Assembly (NCBI GenBank): GCA_035041965.1
Contig: JAPYMA010000057.1
Location: 186,001 to 250,000, forward strand
Direction of reading: 5' to 3'
From: Anisakis pegreffii
Taxonomy: Eukaryota; Nematoda; Chromadorea; Rhabditida; Anisakidae
DNA: 64,000 nt
Shown here one piece after another: positions 1-10,766 of this stretch. Within the stretch, counting starts at the first letter, position 1; every line of letters begins with the position of its first letter. The translations under genes were made by a program, and so were the position numbers. The notes under the pieces were generated by a model, which saw only the letters and a list, made by a program, of their open reading frames with translations, had not been told where the DNA came from and did not search any database.

Positions 1-336
1 AATATCGTCAATCGTCTTTATTAATGTCAATAAATATTAAAGTTGCACGTGAAAAGTGCGATGTGGTCATCGATAACGTTGGCATGGGTTGTTTTGCAGT
101 TGATAAGGAGAGCGTTCTTTTTCAGAGGTCATTACTGCATGTCGAACAGAGATGTGATTCTGCGTTGCCCGGGGAATGATGTATGTGACGATAAAAGAAA
201 TCAACCACTATCAGTACATCATCAAATGATGCCACCCGCCCCCTTTATCGATGATACATGTAAATCAGAAACGATACATTGTCACCGTTGATTTGTCGTT
301 CGAGTGGTTGATTATTCGTTCTGAGTGGGTTGCATA
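1..336. other. 5' flank of the P5CR gene, no gene seen
   Basis: An 82-codon open frame runs through 43-291 on the plus strand, but it has no recognisable motif, no splice context and no family resemblance, so I treat it as chance. The stretch is probably the promoter and 5' untranslated region of the downstream reductase gene. No clear T-rich trans-splice acceptor lies directly before the ATG at 337. Confidence 0.5.
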
Positions 337-3195
337 ATGAAGATCGGATTCATTGGAGCTGGCAAAATGGCGCAGGCCCTATGTAGAGGTCTTATTAATT
401 CAAGTTGGTTGCCATCTTCTTCTTTCGTTCAATGTGATACTACGAACGGAATGTGCGCTTTTTGAAAGCATTATTTTTAAAATTGTCAGTTTTGAGGATG
501 TGATGGAGACAAACTCGTAGTAAAAGATTAAACAATTTGCATACATACAATTTACGTAGATTTTAATGGAAAAAAGAAGCACTCAAAGCCAATGATTTCA
601 AAAAATCGTTTTGATAACCACACGAAATGAATTTGTTCTCTTTGATGCTGTGCACAGCATGTTATGTGTTATTCTGTTCAAAATTTGCGTGCGACATTTT
701 CTTTTGTAGATAAGAAACATTCCGTTATGCTAAAGCGTAGAATAGTGGGTCTTAAATAAGGTAATATTAACGATAACTGATTGCAACGAACTGTGCTGCA
801 GTTAGCAGATCAATTCACGATCAGCATAAAAACAGTTTTTACCCGGCGATAGTTTGTGCTTGATGAAACGGCTTTTCTCATATCACTGAGACATGATTCC
901 ACTCGATCCTCTGCAATTGCATTAGTTGGCATGTGGGAATTCGGTGAGCATATTATCTGATACCACATCATTGGTCAAGCAAGTTACTGTGTAACTGATT
1001 AATGGTGCATCAAATGCTTTCGATCGCATTCTGTCAAAATGATCGATTTGGAAATTTTCTTTAACATGCTCAATCCTAAAAAGCAGAAAATGTCGATTGC
1101 ATCATTGAAACGTATTCACTTCCGCATTGTTTTTTCTTATCGTATGTGCATTGCAGAGCGTGTCACTGCCGATAGCATACTGGCGAGCTGTCCGAAAAGA
1201 GATACACATTTACTGGAAGCCATGAAGGTTGTTGTTGCTGATTTTTTACATTCGCTATGCATTAATTGCGAGGAAATTGCGTTTGATTTTATCGAGTTTA
1301 TGCATAATGGAACCTGTGGATTGATTGGCTTGAAAGATTACTTGATCGCATGAAATAGTTTTGCCGTATTCGGTACCATCCAGTGCAATGCAGTACCACT
1401 TTGAACAGAATGCATTTGCATCGCACTATGCAATTCACTAACATGTAATTGTTTGCTAAGAGAATGCTTCAAAATTGTTTTCGCCACTTCCAACGCACTG
1501 ATAAAGTATGACTCGATTGTTAAAAATCCTACGATATTGAGTGGATGTGCGAAACATTGACTATTTTAGTTTGGTAATCATTTCTTTAGGGATATTACTT
1601 TTCGATAAATGTAACGTTCAAATCATTTAGGAACTGGAACTTCGTATTCATTTGATCTTCAATCTTACAAGCATTCGCAAAAAATTCTTCACCTAAAATC
1701 ATGCGTATTTACTTAGATTTACGTACATAATCGTGAAATAGTTGAAATCAGTTTGAACTGTTTTATTTTGAGGTATCTTTTTGCAAGATGCGAAGATTAT
1801 AGAAGCAAAACCCCTTTGAATGCAACGAAATGAAATTTAGGCATTAGGCGTGCATACAACTCACGATAATGTTCAAGTTGTTCATCAGTCGGAGGTGTTC
1901 TTTATCGCTACCAAACCATCGACCGTCAGTAAGATCGCGTCTGAAATCGCTCCCTCTATCACGAGAAATCAATTGTTGATTTCCATTGCTATGGGCACTA
2001 CTCTCAGATCAATTGAATCGGTTCATTTTAACACTGCTTCCATGAAGATTTAATTTCTCAATCATGTCAAAGACGTGAAAGACCCAGTCAAAAAATGTTG
2101 TTTATTCAAATCATCATGAAGTTGTTGAGTACAGGGTTTATGCACTGAACCATTTGTTGTTGTTAAAAGATTTGAGATCTCGATCAATTTTCAATGCTCA
2201 AAAGAGTCACGAACTGTAATTGGTCTGAACCTTTCATAATGTTGAATCAGTTGGTTTCTGAAAACTTTAGCTGCTACCAGCGAAAAGTCGTGTGGCTCGA
2301 GTGATGCCAAACACACCGGCTGTTGTAAGAGCGGGTGCATCAGCTTACAGTGTTGGATCGGCATGCAGAGATGGCGATTCAGACATCGTTAAAGATCTGC
2401 TTTCTACGGTCGGATATGCGGTTGAAGTGCCCGAAAGTTTACTTGATCCCGTCACTGGTCTCAGTGGCAGCGGACCAGCATACGTAAGTTGATCAGCTTG
2501 CATTCTTGTTTGGTAGTGATGGCATCCGAACGGAATTTCGGTCCGGTCGGAATCCGACCGAATCCATATTTTAAGATTCCGAGATTCAGTAACTCAAACG
2601 AATTTCAAAATTCTTTGGTCAGAATGTGGAAGTCCGAATTCCGTCCGACATTAAAAGGATTTTATCCACCAAACTTTGGTCCCTTAACACCACTGGAAAA
2701 TGGTAATGGCATCCAAACGAAATTTCATTTCGATCGGAATCCGATCGAATTGATTTTTGCAGTTCGGTATTACGACCGAACCTCGATCGGTTGCCATCAC
2801 AATTGTTTGACAAATCACCTGCAACATTATTGTTGGTATGATCCGTTACGCTTCATAAACATCGACGAATTTTGCAGATTTTCGCCGCAATCGAAGGTCT
2901 TGCGGATGGTGGCGTTAAAATGGGCATACCACGAGATCTGGCCATCGAACTAGCTGCACATACAGTGATGGGCGCCGCAAAGATGGTACTGGAAAGTGAT
3001 AAACATCCGGCACAACTCAAAGACGACGTACAGTCACCAAGTGGAAGCACGGTGTATGCAATGCACAAACTGGAATTAGGTGGCTTCAAAGGCCTCCTTA
3101 TAGATGCAGTTGAGGCGGCCACGAATCGCTCAAAAGAGACCAGCACTGGTGCGGCATTACGAAACGGATCAACATATGAAACTAGCGAACTGTGA
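337..3195 (+). CDS. Pyrroline-5-carboxylate reductase (P5CR), 5 exons, 282 aa
   Basis: This enzyme catalyses the last step of proline synthesis, the NAD(P)H-dependent reduction of pyrroline-5-carboxylate to proline. Exons that keep frame and give GT-AG introns are 337-403, 1157-1227, 1841-2020, 2271-2483 and 2878-3195. The protein opens with the Rossmann dinucleotide-binding motif [12 protein letters not shown] (residues 4-15). The family segment [13 protein letters not shown] lies near residues 116-128, GLSGSGPAY near 169-177, and the C-terminal P5CR signature [16 protein letters not shown] near 220-235. At 282 aa it has the normal family length. The start is the only ATG that places the Rossmann loop at the N-terminus. 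A poly(A) signal AATAAA lies at 3505-3510. Intron 4 carries a palindromic element (2516-2800). Splice sites are inferred by eye, so exon edges could move by a codon; the family assignment is secure. Confidence 0.93.
2516..2800. repeat. Palindromic MITE-like element in P5CR intron 4
   Basis: The element begins GTGATGGCATCCGAACG and ends with its imperfect complement (CGATCGGTTGCCATCAC). The inside is filled with short self-complementary pieces such as CGGTCGGAATCCGACCG. A relative with the same ends and the same internal motif lies at 26432-26654. Both are preceded by TA and followed by AATT. I see no transposase and no clear target-site duplication, so the superfamily is unknown. Confidence 0.65.
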
Positions 3196-3510
3196 GAGTG
3201 TCTGCTTGATGTTTATTATGAGTGCATGTGATCAATTATATACGTTTCCTTTTCAGCATCCACAAGCTTTTCACTCGGTGCAATTTAATATCAGTCAGAT
3301 ATCAGGAGATCATTTAAAAACTACTGAACGTATCAATAGCAACTGTAAGATAACCCAGGCGAAACACCGTTGTCGAACCGACTTGTCGCATGTCCATCCT
3401 AAACAGTTTAAATCAAAATTATTTTGCGTGTCATGATAAGTTTATTAGGAGATTTCTGATGCAAAGTGCTTGAAAGTTACAAATAATTCAGATGAATTTC
3501 ATATAATAAA

Positions 3511-6332
3511 GAATCGGAGAATTCTCATAACGGTTACTGTCTCCTATTTTAGCACACTTTAGGCAAATTTGTGACGAATTGTGCATATTCGAAGAAAGAA
3601 TCTCTAAATGTGTCAATGAATTACCAATATTTTGTGCACATTTCAGCAATGATCCTATTTGTGAATTTTTTGTTCTCTCATTTATTGCAGAGTTAAAATG
3701 TTTCTGTGATTCATGTGATCATTAATCATTTCATTTTATATGAATGAATTGATCAATAAAATTAGTCGTTAAATTTGTCTTGATTTGTTTTCATATGGCT
3801 CAATAAATCAATTCAGGCAGACTGAAACTGAAGGAGGTGAGAAGGCTGCTGCTGCTGCTGCTGTCGATCGTCAGTGAACGGCAATCTGGATCCGCTTCAA
3901 GAAATTCAGAAATTCTACGCTGATACCATTTTCTACATTTTTGACATCATATGACACAGGATTGGATTGCAGCCATAACTATTGTGTAGTGAAGATAATC
4001 CATTGATCCTGTGGTATTACCTACCTCGCTTATTTACACGGCATTCAAATGCAAACCCTCTAGTGTAACGCTTTAATGAGAAACAATTTCAAGAAATCAT
4101 CTGTGTGACAGTTGAATCCTTCTCATTGTTGTAGAAAAATGTCAGCATTGGCTGTTCGACGGAGATGAAACAATTCCATGAAATGTGTTCCTCTTCGCTC
4201 GATTATAAGCCGTCCTTTCGCTCCAGGCAAGTAACGATGTCTTTGTCCGTCATGCAGATACTTCTTTCTTTATTCGGGACTTTGAATTGTTAGGATTGTG
4301 ATTTAAATTCGATGGTGCTTATTAGCGCTTGATCAATGTATTAATTTCTAATTATTCAATCGTCAATTGTTCCTATCGAACGCCATTTCAAGTGTTTGGG
4401 TAACATTGCTTTTTATTTGTTTATGATCCTTCATATGTTACGTTGCCTAGTTATGCATTTAGGCCTTTATCAAGTTATTGCTTGTAGTTAGCCAATGATC
4501 GAGTGAAAAATTCTGAATTGAACGATATGATTCGACTGAGAAATCGGTTGAGTTCACTTTCTGAAATTGTGAAATTCATTTTTGAGATGGCCAACAATAA
4601 TTATCCAACTCAGGTTTGAATGTATTGAAGAGTAGTGCCAATCTTCAAGGGTTCCCCACTGCGGTTTGCCTGTGTTCTTTTCTTGATAAGCAAAGGAGCG
4701 CTATTAGATCTCGTTTTGGATCACTGTTCCGTGGGCCAAAGATGTGCGTTCATGCGGTCTGCATTTTATGTATATATTCCTGGTGTTGTAGAATCAGAGA
4801 GTGAACTCAGTTTTTTTTTGCATAACCTTAATCACTGATCAGCTATGGGCTCAACTTCACAATCAGATTGGTTTTGGTGAATATACATTGAGAATTGTGT
4901 TTGGTGGGTGTAAAGACGAGTATTTTATTGTACTAACAGTATCATTCTTCGAATAGCTTGTTTGTGTGATTATCATTGAATAATTTTGTTTTTTTTTATA
5001 TAGTGGAGAAGATACCTCAGTTCATTGTTATGCTATACAAAGCTAAAGCTTTGAAGTTTGTTTTGTGGTTTCAGAAAATTTTATGATGATTTATGTTGAT
5101 AAATTTTTCTCAAAATCCATTTGAAATTTTTTGAACACTGCAGCGTTTTCTTTGACGACAACAAGCCGGTTGATTCAGACGTTAATTTTCTGCAATACTA
5201 ATTGTCAAAATCCTCATTTTGAAGGCTACCAAACGGGCTGACTGATTTTTAGGGGAAAAAATCAGCATTTAAACGGTTTTTTAGATACCACTCAATTGTG
5301 GCGGATCTGGGGATCTGAGGCTTCATTCTGAAACAGTAAAGAACTGACTGAGCACTTCATGGAATCTGATGATCCATTGGATAAAAAAAGCAGTTCTCGT
5401 TTTTTCTTTCCACTCGATATAATGCGCATTCCTAAGTGGTGGTCATCTAGCAATGAGGCATTACAAACAAACCACATCAACTTTGTATGTTGTTTTTACA
5501 GTACTGCTCAACGAGATTGTACGGACTCGGTTTGCATAAAGGGATCAGTGGTCGTACATTATGTGTAGTGTACTCAAGGCATTCCATGTATGTACAGATG
5601 CTATTACATGCCGAATGATTACTATTCATTCTCAAAAGATTGTTGCTACAATGCGTTAGCACAACAACAGCCACATTTACATAAACCATAAATAAAATTT
5701 GTATCTCGGTTAAAACATTGTTTTGTACTATTGTGTGATGTACGCACGCGAATCGCTAGATATACACAGCTATAGCCGGACTGTATACAAACCGTTTGGG
5801 GTATGCGAAGCGGTTCTCTTAAACGGTGAGGGACATATCGACTGCACTGACCAATGACCATGCCTGATGCTCTCTGAATTGGTCACTTTTTGAGTATAAT
5901 GACGCTCTTTGAGCATCATTTCCTCGGTCATAAAGACTTCTTTTGAATGTCTTCTCTTATCTTGTTATCATTCCCAAGTAGTTCACTGAAGTGATTGTGG
6001 GCCTAGCAATCTCCAAAATTGGTTGAAAACAGTAACGTTTGCTAAGCGACCATTTATCAAATTCATTCGTCGCATATAACGCGTGAAGTGCAGTATCAAT
6101 TCCCATTAAGCAGTAACATAAAGAAAAACTGTCTTATTAGCTTCGTGTAATGAATTTAGTTAATTTTAATGGCGACTGCTGCAACAACTGACTTCATAGG
6201 TTTGTTCCAGACTGATAATTTTGCGTTATTTGCAAGTGAAGATAGGGTTATTGTGAGCATAGAATGCAAAATACATCGAACTCGAATTTGGATCATTTTT
6301 AATAATAACCTATCAATTATTCATGGTTTCCG
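3511..6332. other. Intergenic, no supported gene
   Basis: This AT-rich stretch follows the P5CR poly(A) signal. It holds a short CTG run near 3848-3862 and a second AATAAA near 3755. Several 60-75 codon open frames occur (for example 4635-4838 and 5359-5568), but none has recognisable motifs or splice signals. Confidence 0.5.
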
Positions 6333-6607
6333 CAGTGGCGTAGCCGGATTTTTCCCGGGGTGAGGGGAGGTGGGTGGGTGCGCAAAATGGTTTGACCCCA
6401 AAAAGTAGCTGACTTTTGGGTTGGATTTTTCTACATCTGTTTTTTGTTCCTTCTCCCCCTCTCCATCCTTTTCCCATTCTTTTTCCCAGTTTCTTCACCT
6501 TTTTCTCCTTACACTTCTCTTTCTCTATTATTCGCCTCTTTTCTTCCACACTCCAGACCGGGAGGGAGGAGGGAGAACCCCTACGAAGCCCTCTGGCTAT
6601 GCCACTG
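6333..6607. mobile_element. hAT-type non-autonomous element (MITE)
   Basis: The left end CAGTGGCGTAGCCGG is matched by an inverted right end (GGCTATGCCACTG). The flanking 8 bases are GGTTTCCG on the left and AGTTTCCG on the right, an 8-bp target-site duplication with one mismatch. An 8-bp duplication together with CAGTGGCG-type termini is the hallmark of the hAT superfamily. The 275-bp body is pyrimidine-rich with no transposase, so a partner in trans would have moved it. The two open frames in the body (75 and 68 codons) are low-complexity Phe/Ser/Pro strings and not genes. Confidence 0.8.
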
Positions 6608-8395
6608 AGTTTCCGGGTGAACCTTGAATTGAAAATTGTTTAGTGGTGGAGAGGTCAAAAATGAAATAAAATCTTTCATGTTATATCATTACAAAACGAC
6701 TACGTAAAGAGTGCTTTGAACGTATTTGATATCCATTGATCTATACACATATTAGTTGTGTGAGCATAATTCATTTTCAATTAATTGTATAAAAATTTAT
6801 GATGAATGATTTTCTTCAAATCAGAATTTATCTCTATATTCAAAAAAATGAAATGTACATTTCTTGAATCACAGCAAATGACGCATACCATTTCAGTGCT
6901 TTCTGCCATTTCAACGAAATTTACCTCCTTTTTTCAGTGGGTCTGGTTCTGTGTTATTGTTAGCTTAATCCAGTCTGCACTCACAGCTTTATTTTCTATT
7001 CATTTTTCAGAGTTGTCAGTTCTTTTTCCTCCATGATTTATTTTTACAAAATTATCGGACAATAATTTTCGGTAAGCTACCCGACTTAAGGTTTTATATT
7101 TAATCTTATCGCAGTGATTTCCCTTTCTAGCATCAATGTTGCAATATTTGCTTGAATGATGCTAGTCGACGTATGATGCTTTTGTAGAAGAAAAAACTGA
7201 TGTGATGGGGAAAAATCGGAATTTTTGTTTTTATCGACTTACTGGTGATATCTGCTCTCGTGATCAGCATCAAACCAAATCGATTTTGATTCGCTTTTGA
7301 AGCGTTAGCTAGATTCATTCCAATTCTATCGATTTTTCGAAGAAAAACCTTGTTTCAAATCCCATTTTTCCTGACTGCAGCAACAGTTTTTCGCTACTTG
7401 TAACAGTAATTGTAACGAGTGTAATTGTTCGCGATCACGAACACAATCACAATACCCATAAAGCATGCGTATTGCAGTTGTGCTCACCATTTTCAACCAT
7501 AAGCGACCATTTTATGACGTGAAACAATGATCGTAAAATATGACCGTTTTTCGACCATCTGTGAGCATATAAAGTATTATTTTCTGTTCGTCGTATCTAA
7601 CTGACTTCTGTTCATTCTAGCCAGCTATAGGTGTAAGCAGAGGTGCGGGGGAGAGGAGAGTTATGTCATCCCCTCCCCCCTTCCTCCCTTCCACCACTCT
7701 GTAAGTAAAAGCACTGTAAAAATGAAGAAATTCAATAGGCAACCTGAAATGAATGTGCAGTCGTCATTCGAATGCATTCAAATTTGTCTCTCCGAATGAA
7801 TCACGTATTGCTCTGTATTCCCACTGAAACTAATGCAATATCACTGCAAAAAAGTGAGCGTGTGTAAAACAGCCAAAAAGTAAGAGTCGCTGCCTTCTCC
7901 CTGTCCAAAAAAAAATCCCGTATAATCTGCTGGCTCTATCCAACATGCTTTTATCGTTTAGTTGCATAATTTTTGAGTGGCATTGTCGTTGTGCAGGCAG
8001 GTCGGATATTTGATTGATTCATTAATAACTGATGACCTATGGGATGAATGTTAGAGGAGGACAGGTCATCTTTGAGAGGGGATCAGCGTTGTTTCATGCC
8101 AATGTCTCAAGTTGTTGTTTTCTCTCCTCTGCTCATCGCCATACCAATGCATCCATCTTCTTAAGCCAATGTACACAAATCGCCCTTTTCCAACCTTTTG
8201 AAGACCTATCGCTAATGTGCGCTTTCAATGTATTCGACGCTCTTTCACTTCGTATTTTCAATTGGCGTACCATTTGAGAGCTTTGTTTATTGATAGTCGA
8301 GTCGATAGTTTAGCTTAAAGTATCGCTTTATTTGAAGGAACTGGTTTCGAATCGATCTTGAGATGTGCTGCAAAGTGCTCGAGCATCCTCTATAT
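6608..8395. other. Intergenic, no supported gene
   Basis: No coding region is supported. A 64-bp stretch at 7638-7701 starts CAGAGGTG and ends CACTCTG and may be a tiny terminal-repeat relic. A loosely palindromic stretch runs from about 7478 to 7567, bounded by TGCTCAC and GTGAGCA. Other open frames here are short and of skewed composition. Confidence 0.4.
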
Positions 8396-8530
8396 TTCAT
8401 TCGAGTAGTGAGCGAAATTGCGCGATATTCCGCTATTTCGCTACGAGCGGAGCCAATTTTTTTCTGCAGCGCGATAGCGCGCAATTTTTTCATTTCGCTG
8501 AAATATGTAGCGACGACTTCCGCTATAATA
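8396..8530. repeat. GC-rich palindromic patch
   Basis: This stretch is much richer in GC and CpG than its surroundings and contains inverted copies of the string GCGAAATTGCGCG: AGCGAAATTGCGCGATA near 8408 and its complement ending in CATTTCGCTG near 8504. The two arms could fold into a hairpin. No transposon ends were identified. Confidence 0.45.
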
Positions 8531-8927
8531 ATTTGTTAATGGCATGAAGTAGCGAAAACATGCGCTAGTTTCTTTGGTCAGCGTTTTAGGCAGTCGTCAC
8601 TTTTTTGAGAATTCTGTTAACTGGCTACTTTTTGTCCGTAATAATATGTGCAGAAATGTTCAGTACAAGCGCTTAAAATACGGCGAATTTACGGACACAA
8701 CCGTTGCTGGGGAGGAGAGAAAGGTTGAAAAATGAGAGGAAAAAAATTAAATTGATATCATCTAGTGGGAGCGATATCAAGCGGTTTGGTCATATGAATT
8801 CACAAAATGAGAATGAATAAAATTAGGCGGATGAAGTAACTTTTTCCTTCGATTCCCTAATGTGATTTTAATACGGATATGAATCCGACTTCACTTGGTG
8901 GAATAGTTCGAGGACTGCATTCAAACA

Positions 8928-9500
8928 TCATTTGAAGCAGGTGTGAGGAAACAGTTCATGGAGTAGATTCAAGGCTCCAGCGATTCCATTTACGAACAGG
9001 CGTTTTGTAATGATTAATTTACAACGTTCGACAACAACTTTAAGGGAACTATATTGTCGGATTCGTTCATTGCGTGAGGAAAATTCGGAAGAATCTTTCA
9101 TTGGAAGATCAATTCGAAGTTGAATAATGTTGTCGGATGTACAAAGATACATGTAGAATGCACGCTGTTCTAAAGATTCTCGTGATATTGACAGTCCTTG
9201 CTGGTATTCGGATACGTTGTTGAGTTTTCCGCATTACTTATTGAAGATGAAAGGCGCATATTTTCTTAAAGGTGCATTAACTTAGCGTTACTCAGAAGGA
9301 GACCAAAAGAAAAAGGCATTTTCGAGGAATGAGCGAAGTTGAGTTACATATTTCACCTGGTACGGGTAAGGTATAAAGGTGAACGCTCTCAGTGTGAGTG
9401 TTGCTCTGATATGAACTTTTCTAATTGTACCGGAAATGTAGTGATGGAATTCCAAACCTGGCTTAATTATCACTTGAAGGAATGGGAAGGGAGTGCATTT
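8928..9500 (-). pseudogene. Coding-like block, possible exons of an unknown gene or pseudogene
   Basis: On the minus strand a stop-free frame of about 100 codons ends in a TGA at 8928-8930. It reads like real protein, with balanced codon use and stretches such as LRIDLPMKDSSEF and NGIAGALNLLHELFP. A second open block at about 9355-9480 contains EFHHYISGTIRKVHIRATL and could join in phase through a GTGAAAT donor near 9352 and a CAG acceptor near 9207. I find no convincing first exon and no family match. It could be a decayed gene, part of a real nematode-specific gene, or chance. Confidence 0.28.
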
Positions 9501-10766
9501 TTGGTTCTAGATGTTGACGGGGTTATTAGGATTGTGCTTAGCAATTTTAAGCAGTTTCGTTTATCCTGAAATCAGCGGTGAAAGCCAATATGATGACTAC
9601 TGCTTCATGAAATTTTAGATAGTTTGTGAGTTGTTGGAGAACGTGAAGATCTTATCATCCTTTGCGAAAACGAAGCATTTTGAGGTTGGAAAAATGCACC
9701 CTGAATAACTTTTGATAAGAATAAGAAAGAGAAAAAGTTCCAGAAGGTAACCTTAAGGAATACCGCTGCTGACGTATTCTGACAAAATGAATGAATCACC
9801 TACATTGATTGATTTAAAACTGTTCTTAAGAATGTCTCAGATGCAATTGGACAAACAACCTCGTATGCCATACGCTTGTAATTTTAAGGATAATTTAGGT
9901 TTGGATACCAAATTTTTTTAAAGTCGATATGTGCAGTATCGGTGTAGTTGCCCTCGTCTAAATAAGATGCCCAATTTTGTAGAACCGCAGTGATTGATCT
10001 CCTGTTTGATTAACGGGCTAATTTTTGCTAAATAGCGTTTAACGAAAGGTAGTGTTACTTTTTTGCGGTTAACAGCACTTTTAGTGGAACTGATAGCGGA
10101 TTACTTTTAGCAGAACAAGATTATTTTTTAGCGATTGGCGGAGCTACTTTTTTTTCGACAGCATGCCCACTAGTGCTTCATTCCATAGGTTTTCGATGGA
10201 AAGTATGAAGCTAAACTGTTTATTTGTGTGTCAAGTTTACATTAGAGTAATGCAATGGGATGCTTATTGCTCACTGTTAGAGCACACCTTACATCTCATC
10301 GCTTATATTGTTATATTACAGCAACTTCTTTGGCGGTATTCAGATTTGTTTGCCGAGTAACACCCATCACTTTTTGCTGCCGTTACTTGCTACCATGCCC
10401 TAATCTCAGTATCTCTTGAACAGTGACATTCCTCTTTAACAAATTCTCACAATTGAAAATTCAGATGATGGTCACTTCCACTGTGTTTTCAGATGAATTG
10501 CTAGAGTTTCATCTGAGCGGATTACTTTGCTAGAGTATGGTAACTTTGCTAGTATGGTAAAAAGTATGGTAATTTGTGTTTAGTCAGAAGTTGGTAAATA
10601 TTTTTTTGCTGAATGACTGCGTTTTGTAAACATTTACAATAATCATAACGCTACATTTCTAAATAGTCACTTAATCGAGCATATTTCAAAGTTAGAGTGT
10701 GTCATTGATCCGTACGTACAAACTCTTCACTTCTATCAATTAATCGTTGACAGATACAGGTGAACC

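Noticed and set aside
2489..2953. 154-codon plus-strand frame overlapping P5CR exon 5
   Set aside because: It is in a different frame from the conserved exon and mostly covers the palindromic repeat in intron 4.
7638..7701. Tiny CAGAGGTG...CACTCTG element
   Set aside because: The termini are suggestive of hAT, but the flanks (GGTGTAAG and TAAGTAAA) give no convincing duplication, so it is only mentioned.
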